Source: CAYNFR01 sp964616755 (GTDB taxonomy: Bacteria > Bacteroidota > Bacteroidia > Chitinophagales > Saprospiraceae). From it: a stretch of 64,000 bases of DNA. The position numbers and the translations under genes are program-made. The notes under the pieces were generated by a model, which had not been told where the DNA came from, made no database searches, and worked only from the letters and a program-made list of their open reading frames with translations. Below are positions 56,541-64,000 of this stretch, piece after piece. The DNA lies in the NCBI GenBank assembly GCA_964616755.1, contig CAZTSI010000017.1:1-64000 (forward strand), in the 5' to 3' direction. Position 1 is the stretch's first letter. The number at the start of each line of letters is the position of its first letter.

Positions 56541-56548
56541 TATTTTCG
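56541..56548 (+). promoter_or_regulatory. candidate -7 box for typA
   Basis: TATTTTCG, followed by CG, has one mismatch to TAnnTTTG and lies 23 bases before typA. The same T-to-C change is seen in two other candidate boxes here. Confidence 0.3.
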
Positions 56549-56571
56549 CGGCTTTTTTAGATTATAGATAC

Positions 56572-58383
56572 ATGAAGAACATTCGCAACGTGGCTATTAT
56601 TGCGCACGTAGACCACGGCAAAACAACTTTAGTCGATAAGATTATTCACTTTTGTGAAGATGGCGAAGAGAAGATACCAGAGGGTGAATTAATTCTTGAT
56701 AACAATGACCTAGAACGCGAACGCGGAATTACGATTTTCGCAAAAAATATCTCTGTTCAATACAATGGGTACAAAATCAACCTGTTAGATACTCCGGGTC
56801 ACGCTGATTTTGGCGGCGAAGTGGAGCGTGTATTGAATATGGCAGACGGCGTTTTGTTATTAGTAGATGCCTTTGAAGGGGCTATGCCTCAAACGCGATA
56901 TGTACTTCAAAAGGCCCTAGAATTAGGACTAAAACCAATTGTGGTCGTCAACAAGGTCGATAAGGAAAATTGTCGTCCAGACGAGGTGCAAGAAGAAGTG
57001 TTTGAGCTTATGTTCAATCTTGATGCGCATGAAGAGCAATTAGATTTTGAAACGATATATGGTTCAGCCAAGAATAATTGGATGGGGCCGGATTGGAAAA
57101 ATCCATCTAAGGATATTTCCCATCTATTAGATATGATTATCAAGCATATTGACGCGCCAGTCGAAAACAGCGGAACACTACAGATGCAAATCACCACCAT
57201 CGATTATTCGACCTATGTTGGGAGGATAGCTATCGGGCGCGTGCATCGCGGAGAAATAGACTTAAAGAAGCCCTTGTGCCTCGTCAAACGAGATGGTAAG
57301 GTCATCCGAACAAAGGCCAAGGAACTGTTTGTCTTTAAAGGGCTAGGCAAGCTTAAAACTGATAGAGTAGAGAATGGTGACCTTTGTGCCGTAACAGGGA
57401 TAGAAGGATTCGAGATTGGAGATACCATTTGCGATGCTGAATTTCCTGAGCCTTTGGCTGCCATTCCGATCGATGAGCCTACGATGAGTATGCTATTTAC
57501 CATCAACAACAGCCCGTTTTTTGGTAAAGATGGAAAATTTGTGACCTCACGGCATATTAAAGAACGCCTAGAACAAGAAACGCAGAGAAATTTAGCCTTA
57601 CGGATAGAGCATACAGAGAGCGCCGATGTCACCAATGTGTATGGTCGTGGTATCATGCACTTGTCCGTATTAATAGAGACAATGCGTAGAGAAGGATATG
57701 AGTTGCAAGTAGGCAAACCTCGTGTGATTATAAAAGAGATTGATGGTGTCAAGCATGAACCTATCGAAGCATTGACAATAGACTTACCAGAGACTACTGC
57801 AGGCAAGGTCATAGAAGCTGTTGTGCAACGAAAGGGTGAGATGAAGGTGATGGAGCCCAAAGGTGATTTGACACATCTTGAGTTTGATATACCCTCTCGT
57901 GGATTAATTGGTCTGACGACAACGTTGATGAATTTAACGGCAGGGGAGGCTATCGTCGCTCACCGATTTGATCGATATGAACCTTTTAAAGGAGAAATTC
58001 CTACCCGAAATAAGGGAGCTATGATTGCCATGGAAACAGGCGATACCTTTGCTTATGCTATTGACAAATTGCAAGATAGAGGCCGATTCTTTATCGACCC
58101 TGGGGTAGCGATTTATGAGGGTCAGATCGTTGGTGAGCATTCAAGAGATTCTGATTTGGTCGTTAACTTGACGAAGTCCAAAAAGCTCACTAACATGCGC
58201 GCATCAGGCTCAGATGACAAGGTGCGTATTGCCCCAGCTATTCAAATGTCTCTAGAAGAGTGCATGGAATACATCGAAGACGATGAGTATGTAGAAGTGA
58301 CGCCTAAAAATATACGCTTGCGCAAAATTCATCTCAAAGAGCATGAACGCAAGCGCTCTAATAACGCGAAGTTGGTCATGTAA
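56572..58383 (+). CDS. typA: translational GTPase TypA/BipA
   Basis: This ribosome-binding GTPase is linked to stress adaptation and ribosome assembly. The G1 loop is AHVDHGKT at residues 11-18. The switch II motif is DTPGHADFGGEV and the NKVD motif follows. Domains II, III and V and the TypA-specific C-terminus (FDRYEPFKGEIPTRNKGAMI onward, then KNIRLRKIHLKEHERKRS) are present. Its 603 residues are usual. It is preceded by a 247-bp gene-free leader. Confidence 0.96.
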   Translation: MKNIRNVAIIAHVDHGKTTLVDKIIHFCEDGEEKIPEGELILDNNDLERERGITIFAKNISVQYNGYKINLLDTPGHADFGGEVERVLNMADGVLLLVDAFEGAMPQTRYVLQKALELGLKPIVVVNKVDKENCRPDEVQEEVFELMFNLDAHEEQLDFETIYGSAKNNWMGPDWKNPSKDISHLLDMIIKHIDAPVENSGTLQMQITTIDYSTYVGRIAIGRVHRGEIDLKKPLCLVKRDGKVIRTKAKELFVFKGLGKLKTDRVENGDLCAVTGIEGFEIGDTICDAEFPEPLAAIPIDEPTMSMLFTINNSPFFGKDGKFVTSRHIKERLEQETQRNLALRIEHTESADVTNVYGRGIMHLSVLIETMRREGYELQVGKPRVIIKEIDGVKHEPIEALTIDLPETTAGKVIEAVVQRKGEMKVMEPKGDLTHLEFDIPSRGLIGLTTTLMNLTAGEAIVAHRFDRYEPFKGEIPTRNKGAMIAMETGDTFAYAIDKLQDRGRFFIDPGVAIYEGQIVGEHSRDSDLVVNLTKSKKLTNMRASGSDDKVRIAPAIQMSLEECMEYIEDDEYVEVTPKNIRLRKIHLKEHERKRSNNAKLVM

Positions 58384-58392
58384 ATTAGTTCA

Positions 58393-58435
58393 ATCATCGC
58401 AGGCATTACGATAAGTAAACAATCATTGCGATGAT
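58393..58435. repeat. inverted repeat at convergent ends
   Basis: ATCATCGCA (58393-58401) and TGCGATGAT (58427-58435) are perfect inverted arms with a 25-base gap. They lie between typA and the end of the small convergent gene and might aid termination. The large loop makes this uncertain. Confidence 0.3.
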
Positions 58436-58651
58436 ACTCAAGGCTAAGAAGCTGAGTACAATTATGTCAGATTTTTTAAGATTGATCGGCTCACCATAAG
58501 CGTTATAATCCTTTGGATAGGTATGCCCATCTAACTCTATACTTGTGTCAGCAGTTTTGAAAAATCGACGGACATAAATGGCTTGCATACCTTTGCGTCG
58601 ACGATTTAAATTCTGCGAATTTCTTTTTAAGGACTCGATGGCGACGATCAT
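58406..58651 (-). CDS. small membrane-anchored protein of unknown function
   Basis: I do not recognise this 81-residue protein. The first half is basic (RNSQNLNRRRKGMQAIYVRR), then comes a hydrophilic stretch (DGHTYPKDYNAYGEP), and the end is one membrane helix (IIVLSFLALSIIAMIVYLS), suggesting a C-terminal tail anchor. It is convergent with typA. Conserved status cannot be judged, but the frame is clean and the helix placement is plausible for a real gene. Confidence 0.6.
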   Translation of the reverse strand: MIVAIESLKRNSQNLNRRRKGMQAIYVRRFFKTADTSIELDGHTYPKDYNAYGEPINLKKSDIIVLSFLALSIIAMIVYLS

Positions 58652-58818
58652 TATTTATAGTTATGCCTTTGAAGATAAAGACAAATAAAATGTTTTAAGC
58701 ATTTTTTCGTCCAATTGATCAAGTGAAACGACTAAAGAATTGGATTTTGCGCATAAATCTCTTCAAAGCTGCTAAAAAAATAGTCATATGATGACCTATC
58801 ATTGCGCCGATGAACAAA

Positions 58819-59760
58819 TTATTCATCAGTAGAAGTCTTAAAAATCTGTACAAAATCTGCTTCTGCGGCTAAGTAGGCAAAAGAAGCTTTATTGCCATTT
58901 TTTAGGAGTTTTTCAAAATATGCCCGTGCGTCATTCAAATCTTTCTCATGATAAAGATGCCAATTGGCCACACCATAGAGGATTGCATCTTGCGAAGCAC
59001 CATTCGCTTCATCATTAAGCAATGCACCGAGGTCAAGTTCATTTTTATAGAATAAACAAAGACGGTGATAGACGGTGTTTTCGATAATGACCATATCTTT
59101 ATTAATAGACGCCAATACACCAACAGCACCACTCTCATTATTCATTCTTCTATGGATCATATACAGCCAATGACTAGCAGAGACGATCATATCGGGATTC
59201 CTTTCGAGCTGCCTGCAAGTGTTAAAGGCTCTTAGGGCATTAGGCAAGTCGTCTATTAGGTAATAGGCTAAACCTAAATGATACCACACATTGTCATGCA
59301 AACTGCTAACAGGAATGTTTTGAGCATTGGGCATGCCATCGGGTTCTACTTCGTCGGGTTGGCCCTGAATGAGTTGACTGGCTTTTTCTAAATCTTCAAT
59401 GGCTTTTTGGTATTGTCGTGTTGTAATAAAACGGTGCGCTCTGTGACGATACATTCTGGCGTCGTTGGGGTGCTGATTAATTCCTTCGCTAAATATGCTA
59501 ATGGCCTCTTGGTATTTACCTAAATAGGCTGTCCGGCGTCCGAGCCATATGATATTGTCTGCATTTTTTGGTTCTTTTTCATATTGGCTTTTTGCCAACA
59601 GAAATTTTTCAAAGGCAGTTCCTGTGGTGATGTCGGGATCATACAGAGTGTCGCCTAAGGGAGTAATGAATTGGATAGCTTTGAGATCGCCATTGACTAC
59701 AACAGCTTGGCGACAAGCGAATAAAGAAATAACGGTGAGAAAAGAAACAATCGTCTTCAT
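58819..59760 (-). CDS. TPR-repeat lipoprotein
   Basis: This is a predicted lipoprotein (MKTIVSFLTVISLFAC) of 313 residues. TPR-like helical repeats fill residues 70-240 (YQEAISIFSEGINQHPNDAR, YQKAIEDLEKASQLIQGQPD, NALRAFNTCRQLERNPDM). It is likely a periplasmic or outer-membrane scaffold. The binding partner is unknown. The gene is followed by no close neighbour on its strand. Confidence 0.82.
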   Translation of the reverse strand: MKTIVSFLTVISLFACRQAVVVNGDLKAIQFITPLGDTLYDPDITTGTAFEKFLLAKSQYEKEPKNADNIIWLGRRTAYLGKYQEAISIFSEGINQHPNDARMYRHRAHRFITTRQYQKAIEDLEKASQLIQGQPDEVEPDGMPNAQNIPVSSLHDNVWYHLGLAYYLIDDLPNALRAFNTCRQLERNPDMIVSASHWLYMIHRRMNNESGAVGVLASINKDMVIIENTVYHRLCLFYKNELDLGALLNDEANGASQDAILYGVANWHLYHEKDLNDARAYFEKLLKNGNKASFAYLAAEADFVQIFKTSTDE

Positions 59761-60404
59761 AAATTATCTATGTATGTCGTACAATGTTAGCGAAGATAAG
59801 GCGCTGTTTGAATAAAATTTACACGACCATCAAATGCGTTATTTTTTGAGTCAATAACTTCCGATACTCCTGTTAGCTCATGCGCTCGATCCTCGGTCGC
59901 GACAGGGTATACCAATATATGTACCCTTTATATTGAGTAGATAGGCATGAGTCAACAGATAAAACCTTCGAAAATACTTCAGATTTACTAATTAGTGATT
60001 AATGCAAAGTGTGCAATGGTCAGTAAAATATTGTCGAAAGGCAAAGGAGGCAAGACCAATTTGTTCGCCTTTGACAAGGGCTAAAACCTCAATGTGCAAC
60101 GGACGCCGCTCGTTGCTTTAACATTGATACGACAGGGTGAGAGTTGTAATAGAATTGATGGGCAAAATTATTTTTTGCAAGAAGAATAGATGATTTTGAC
60201 ACTAACCATTACTTCTCACTCCATCGAAAGTATTCAGGCATTTCAAGAGGCTTCTTCGTAAAATGAAGGAGCAGAGTTCATGTTATTTACTGTCAAAATT
60301 CCGTTAGGTGGATACCAGCAGAAAGAAAGTCGTGTACTGTTAAAAATTAGGCATGAGTCAATAAATATGTTCACTTTTGCCACCAATTAATATTAGCTGA
60401 TTAG
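59761..60404. other. 644-bp gene-free region with hairpins and a 14-bp direct repeat
   Basis: No plausible coding frame is seen. The 14-mer TAGGCATGAGTCAA occurs directly repeated at 59942-59955 and 60348-60361. Between them are two adjacent hairpins, 60033-60075 (GTCgAAAGGC with GCCTTTGAC, one bulge) and 60089-60127 (TCAATGT GCAACG with CGTTGC and ACATTGA, a 4-base bulge). A smaller one is at 59904-59927 just before the first repeat. It may encode a structured RNA or be the remains of a small mobile element. No insertion-sequence gene is seen. Confidence 0.5.
59791..59798 (-). promoter_or_regulatory. candidate -7 box for the TPR lipoprotein gene
   Basis: The minus strand reads TATCTTCG followed by C, one mismatch from TAnnTTTG, 30 bases before the start. 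Confidence 0.3.
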
Positions 60405-61367
60405 ATGATTTGGCTCTTATTTATAGCTGCAGTGTTATTGTTTTTAGCTATTGACTTGGGCATATTTAATCGCCATGCACATGTTATTTCTGTCAAGGAG
60501 GCGTCGAGATGGACCATTTTGTGGGTATCTATTGCCATGTTGTTCTCTATAGGTGTTTATTATATCTATCAAAATGGGCTAGTGGCGAACCCTACGGCCT
60601 TGACTCCCAGTCAGGCGGTCATCACTTATATTACTGGCTACTTAATCGAATTATCGCTGAGCGTGGATAACATTTTTGTTATAGCTGTCATTTTTTCGTC
60701 GTTCAGTATACCTCTAGAATATCAGCATAAAGTTTTGTTTTGGGGCATCGTCGGCGCTATTGTTTTTAGAGCGTTGATGATCTTATTTGGGGTAGCCTTG
60801 GTCAATCAATTCAGTTGGATGATTTATCTGTTTGGCTTGTTTTTATTGTACACCGCCTATTCTATGTGGAAGTCGGATAATAAACCCTTCGACCCAAAGG
60901 AATCTTTTGTTTTTAAACAGATTCGCAAAATTGTCCCTATAACAGATAAGATTTATGGCAATCAGTTCATCGCAAAAATAAAGTATCTGAGGGCAGCTAC
61001 TCCACTATTCGTGGCGCTGGTAGTGATCGAAATAACCGATGTTCTATTTGCTCTAGATAGCATACCTGCTATTTTAGCTATTACCTCGGATCCCTTTTTA
61101 GTATTTACGAGTAATATATTGGCCATTTTAGGATTGCGCTCCATGTACTTCTTTTTGAGTAATATGTTGACTCGGTTTGCCTATTTGCAATACAGCTTAA
61201 TAGCAATATTGAGTTTTGTGGGAATCAAAATGTTGGCATCTCATTGGATTCATTTGCCCGAATTTGTTAGCTTGGGTTTTATTGTGGTTAGCTTAGGAAT
61301 CGGTATCTTGTACTCACTACGCCAGACATCTAAGGTTAACGATCACAAATTGCCATCAAATACTTAA
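60405..61367 (+). CDS. TerC/Alx family membrane protein
   Basis: This is a polytopic membrane protein of the TerC family (tellurium resistance and metal-ion homeostasis), 320 residues with about eight to nine helices. Signature sequences are YITGYLIELSLSVDNIFVIA, with the conserved ELSLSVDN acid pair, and VVIEITDVLFALDSIPAI. Members in other bacteria export Mn2+ or relate to alkaline response. Metal export is therefore the best guess. The aminopeptidase P gene begins 3 bases later. Confidence 0.9.
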   Translation: MIWLLFIAAVLLFLAIDLGIFNRHAHVISVKEASRWTILWVSIAMLFSIGVYYIYQNGLVANPTALTPSQAVITYITGYLIELSLSVDNIFVIAVIFSSFSIPLEYQHKVLFWGIVGAIVFRALMILFGVALVNQFSWMIYLFGLFLLYTAYSMWKSDNKPFDPKESFVFKQIRKIVPITDKIYGNQFIAKIKYLRAATPLFVALVVIEITDVLFALDSIPAILAITSDPFLVFTSNILAILGLRSMYFFLSNMLTRFAYLQYSLIAILSFVGIKMLASHWIHLPEFVSLGFIVVSLGIGILYSLRQTSKVNDHKLPSNT

Positions 61368-61370
61368 ATT

Positions 61371-62747
61371 ATGCAGACAACATTTAGTGCACAAACTTAT
61401 ATTGCCAGGCGACAGAAGTTAATGGAGAAGGTGGGGAGTGGGCGAATACTTTTCATTGGCAATATTGAAATAGGTCGAAATTACGTGGACAATACGTTTC
61501 CGTTTCGACAAGACAGCACCTTGCTTTATTACTGTGGGATTAATATTCCCAACATTCATCTTATGATAGATGTCGATGCCAACAGAACGATCTTATTTGG
61601 TGATGATCACGGTATAGAACATACGATTTGGATGGGTGGCTTGCCCAAGATGCGTGCCTTGGCAGATACAGCTGGCATTGAGCAGGTAAAAGGTATGACT
61701 GAGTTGGCTGTATGGGTGAATGCCGAGACACTTTTTTTGCCTCCCTATCAAGGCGAGCATAAAATATTATTGCAAGAATTAACGGGTATTGACCCCGCTG
61801 CACAAAATGAGCGTTCTTCTGAAACCCTAATACGTGCTGTTATTAGTCAGCGCTCTATTAAGACAAATGAAGAGATTGAACAGTTGCATGCAGTCTCTAC
61901 AGTCTCTCAGCAGATGCATGCCGATGTTATGAAGGCAACGAAACCAGGTATGTATGAGTATGAATTAGTAGCTGTCGCGAGTGAATTTGTAGGACGGCAT
62001 AACATGTGCTTCTCTTATTCACCTATTCTCACAAAGCGAGGACAAATCTTACACAACCACTATCATGGCAATCTACTTTCAGCGGGTGATCTTGTACTCT
62101 TTGACGGGGGGGGAGAAAATAGTATGTGCTATGCTGGAGATATTACAAGAACTTGGCCTGTTGTTGGCATATTCAGCCAACAACAAAAGGAAATCTACGA
62201 TATCGTACATGCCGCTTATGTACGCTCAGTCAGTCTATTGAAACCCGGCATTAAATTTATTGATGTTCATAGAGCGGCGGCCATGGTTATCCTCGAGGGG
62301 CTAAAAAGTATTGGCTTAGTCAAAGGTGATGTGAATGAAGCGCTTGAAGAAGGAGTCCATACACTCTTTTTTCCGCATGGGCTCGGGCATATGATCGGAT
62401 TGGATGTCCATGATATGGAGAATCTGGGGGAGAATTTGATCGGTTACGATCGTCAGCAACAGCGCAGAAGTGAATTTGGCTGGCGATCTTTGCGATTAGG
62501 CAAAGGTCTTCAAGAAGGATTTGCTATTACGGTAGAGCCTGGCCTTTATTTTATTCCAGCTTTAATCGAATTGCGTAAATCAGAAGGAAAATTTACAAAC
62601 TTTGTCCAGTACGATAAATTGACCGCTTATACTGATTTTGGTGGTGTGAGAATAGAAGACGACTATCTGATTACCAAATCGGGGTACGAATTGCTCGGTA
62701 TCCACATTCCAACCTCAAGCCAAGAGATTGAAAGGCAGATGGGGTAG
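61371..62747 (+). CDS. aminopeptidase P family (M24) metallopeptidase
   Basis: This is a cytoplasmic Xaa-Pro aminopeptidase, releasing N-terminal residues before proline. An N-terminal AMP_N-like domain covers about 1-140. The dinuclear metal site includes D245 (LVLFDGGG) and D257 (YAGDITRTWPV), His in FFPHGLGHMIGLDVHD, Glu in ITVEPGLYF and Glu in GGVRIEDDYLI. Its 458 residues are typical of PepP. The start ATG follows the TerC stop by 3 bases, so they are in one transcript. Confidence 0.94.
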   Translation: MQTTFSAQTYIARRQKLMEKVGSGRILFIGNIEIGRNYVDNTFPFRQDSTLLYYCGINIPNIHLMIDVDANRTILFGDDHGIEHTIWMGGLPKMRALADTAGIEQVKGMTELAVWVNAETLFLPPYQGEHKILLQELTGIDPAAQNERSSETLIRAVISQRSIKTNEEIEQLHAVSTVSQQMHADVMKATKPGMYEYELVAVASEFVGRHNMCFSYSPILTKRGQILHNHYHGNLLSAGDLVLFDGGGENSMCYAGDITRTWPVVGIFSQQQKEIYDIVHAAYVRSVSLLKPGIKFIDVHRAAAMVILEGLKSIGLVKGDVNEALEEGVHTLFFPHGLGHMIGLDVHDMENLGENLIGYDRQQQRRSEFGWRSLRLGKGLQEGFAITVEPGLYFIPALIELRKSEGKFTNFVQYDKLTAYTDFGGVRIEDDYLITKSGYELLGIHIPTSSQEIERQMG

Positions 62748-62751
62748 CCAA

Positions 62752-62770
62752 GTAGTTAGTTAGTTAGTTA
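62752..62770. repeat. short AGTT tetranucleotide repeat
   Basis: About four units of AGTT run just after the M24 gene. The tract is too short to call phase-variable and lies outside coding sequence. Confidence 0.4.
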
Positions 62771-62885
62771 AGGTAGCTCAGAGATTGTACAACCATATGA
62801 TAGACCTGCTTGCCGCTCCTTAATCTATGCAAATTAGATGAAAGCGCTTGGATTTAAACAATCTTCATTTATTTGTGAAATAGAC

Positions 62886-63941
62886 TTAAGGATTGGACGG
62901 CCCATTTGAAGTAGTTGTTGTTTTGTTCAAAAAAGCGCGTGCTCGATCTTCTGCATTTTCACGGACATCTACATAAAAGAAATTTAAGTCAGCGATGTGG
63001 TAATTTTTTCGGGTAAACAAAAAACTAAAGGGAAACTTGGGTTTATTCGTCCAGAGGACTCCATTATGAGCTTCGGCTTCTATAGCTTTGGGATATACTT
63101 TATCAAAATTTCGTAGAACGGCACCTTTGCTATTTTCTTTGTTGACCAGAGGGCCATTTAGTTGCCAGGATAAAGGATTGTGTACGACGATGCTATCACC
63201 TTGGGGAATAGCCGCTGGAAGATAATCTTTTTTGAAGGTGCGCCAACTCACAAAGCACCCTATATCGGATTGTAACTTGCAGGCTTCGAAGTGTGTAAAA
63301 CGGTCTTTTTTTATAGGCATTCCGACTAAGTATGCCACAACGAATTGCTGCGCTAGGGGTGTTCCGTCTATACGGTCTTTCATAAGTCGGGCAGCATGAA
63401 CCGTACCCTGACTGTGAGACGCTAAGATAAAGGGTCTGCCCTGATTATCATTCTTGATATAGTGATCAAAAGCGAGCAATACATCTGCATATGCCTGATC
63501 CAACGCTCTCTGGCCCTGACTAGGGGTATCTTCGTCATAAAATGCGTTTATATGGGCTTGACGATAACGAGGGGCATATACTCGACCGGCTGCATTAAAA
63601 ATACTTGCTTGAAACTTGATCGTTGAATTGTCGGTTTGAGCGTTAATTTTCTGATCGTCGATACGTGCATTCCATCGTCCGTCATCCGTTTTTCCAGTGT
63701 AGGTGGTAGGGTGCAAAAAGAAGATGTCGACGGGCAATTGTCCCGTGGCGGGTGCTAGAGCACCGGGGATAAGATCAGAGGGATCATTTTTGAGTGGATG
63801 TGCCGCCCAAAGATGTAGAGAACTATAGTCGAGCTGTGCATTATCTGCTTCTGTAATGAAGCTATAGGGTTTAGGGCTACATGAATAAACAAGCAATATT
63901 GTGATAAATGCTATAGAACTTTGTATGGTTATTTTGGTCAT
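62886..63941 (-). CDS. DUF3089 alpha/beta-hydrolase lipoprotein
   Basis: This is a DUF3089 family protein with an alpha/beta-hydrolase fold. The frame opens at 63986, but the start at 63941 gives a signal and lipobox (FITILLVYSCSP). Conserved parts are DIFFLHPTTYTG, GRVYAPRYRQAH and the nucleophile elbow ILASHSQGTVHAARLMKD. The 351-residue protein is probably exported. The substrate is not known, though esterase or lipase activity is the family guess. Confidence 0.85.
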   Translation of the reverse strand: MTKITIQSSIAFITILLVYSCSPKPYSFITEADNAQLDYSSLHLWAAHPLKNDPSDLIPGALAPATGQLPVDIFFLHPTTYTGKTDDGRWNARIDDQKINAQTDNSTIKFQASIFNAAGRVYAPRYRQAHINAFYDEDTPSQGQRALDQAYADVLLAFDHYIKNDNQGRPFILASHSQGTVHAARLMKDRIDGTPLAQQFVVAYLVGMPIKKDRFTHFEACKLQSDIGCFVSWRTFKKDYLPAAIPQGDSIVVHNPLSWQLNGPLVNKENSKGAVLRNFDKVYPKAIEAEAHNGVLWTNKPKFPFSFLFTRKNYHIADLNFFYVDVRENAEDRARAFLNKTTTTSNGPSNP

Positions 63942-64000
63942 TAAGATATTAATTAGACAGATTAAGCGAGTAGGATAAAAGGGCATAGCAGCTACCTGTA

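Noticed and set aside
60033..60127. Known RNA families (tmRNA, SRP RNA, RNase P, 6S) in the hairpin region
   Set aside because: None of the hallmark conserved sequences of those RNAs could be seen.
62752..62770. AGTT repeat as a phase-variation tract
   Set aside because: It is short and lies after a stop codon, so slippage would not change a protein.
1..64000. CRISPR array
   Set aside because: No run of regularly spaced identical 20-40-bp repeats with unique spacers was found, and no cas-like gene is present.
1..64000. tRNA or rRNA genes
   Set aside because: No cloverleaf pattern with a TTCGANTCC-like arm or rRNA-like conserved stretch was recognised by eye. A tRNAscan-type search would settle this.

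Overview
The window looks like chromosomal DNA from a member of the Bacteroidota, most likely a Saprospiria-type (Saprospiraceae-like) bacterium. This rests on proteins ending in type IX secretion (T9SS) sorting domains of both kinds, a giant HYR/C-type-lectin surface protein, a giant protein with a gliding-motility-associated C-terminus, a ParC of Bacteroidota type, a NagB fused to a PIG-L deacetylase, and recurring TATATTTG-like -7 boxes in front of genes. No rRNA, tRNA, phage, insertion sequence or CRISPR array was seen. Gene density is high and most genes are housekeeping.

Layout: 0.4-5 kb holds a sulfotransferase, the NagB/PIG-L fusion and asnS. 5-7.7 kb is parC. 7.8-13 kb is a run of three secreted amidohydrolase-family proteins followed by a HAD phosphatase, then a lipoprotein sulfatase. 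14.8-26.4 kb is mostly minus strand: hemA, an alcohol-dehydrogenase-like oxidoreductase, a TlpA thioredoxin, a YbhN-like membrane protein, rmlA, a small unknown, rlmD, an OmpA/PD40 lipoprotein, a TPR protein and tgt. 26.4-31.9 kb continues on the minus strand with an M1 aminopeptidase, a YqeY-like protein, rsmA and an MlaF/MlaE pair. 32-37.8 kb is plus strand: a short-chain dehydrogenase, rlmB, a GntP-type permease, a lytic transglycosylase and a DUF2207 protein. 38-40.8 kb is a three-gene minus-strand cluster with kynureninase and a KynB-like cyclase. 41-52 kb is dominated by two giant divergently transcribed secreted proteins of 1523 and 2101 residues. 52-64 kb holds a DMT transporter, an S9 peptidase, a DUF819 protein, typA, a TPR lipoprotein, a TerC protein, an aminopeptidase P and a DUF3089 hydrolase.

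Functional themes are the cell surface and secretion (two T9SS cargo proteins, many lipoproteins), peptide scavenging (M1, S9 and M24 peptidases), RNA modification (tgt, rlmB, rlmD, rsmA) and tryptophan/kynurenine breakdown.

The most unusual points are: a perfect 420-bp in-frame tandem duplication inside the 2101-residue protein; a queuine tRNA-ribosyltransferase whose three zinc cysteines are all serine; a NagB domain with Thr at the usual catalytic Asp and a fused deacetylase; an amidohydrolase triplet in which only the middle member keeps its metal ligands; a palindrome over the promoter of the GntP permease; and a 644-bp gene-free stretch with paired hairpins and a 14-bp direct repeat. 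No clearly new multi-gene defence or mobile system was found.
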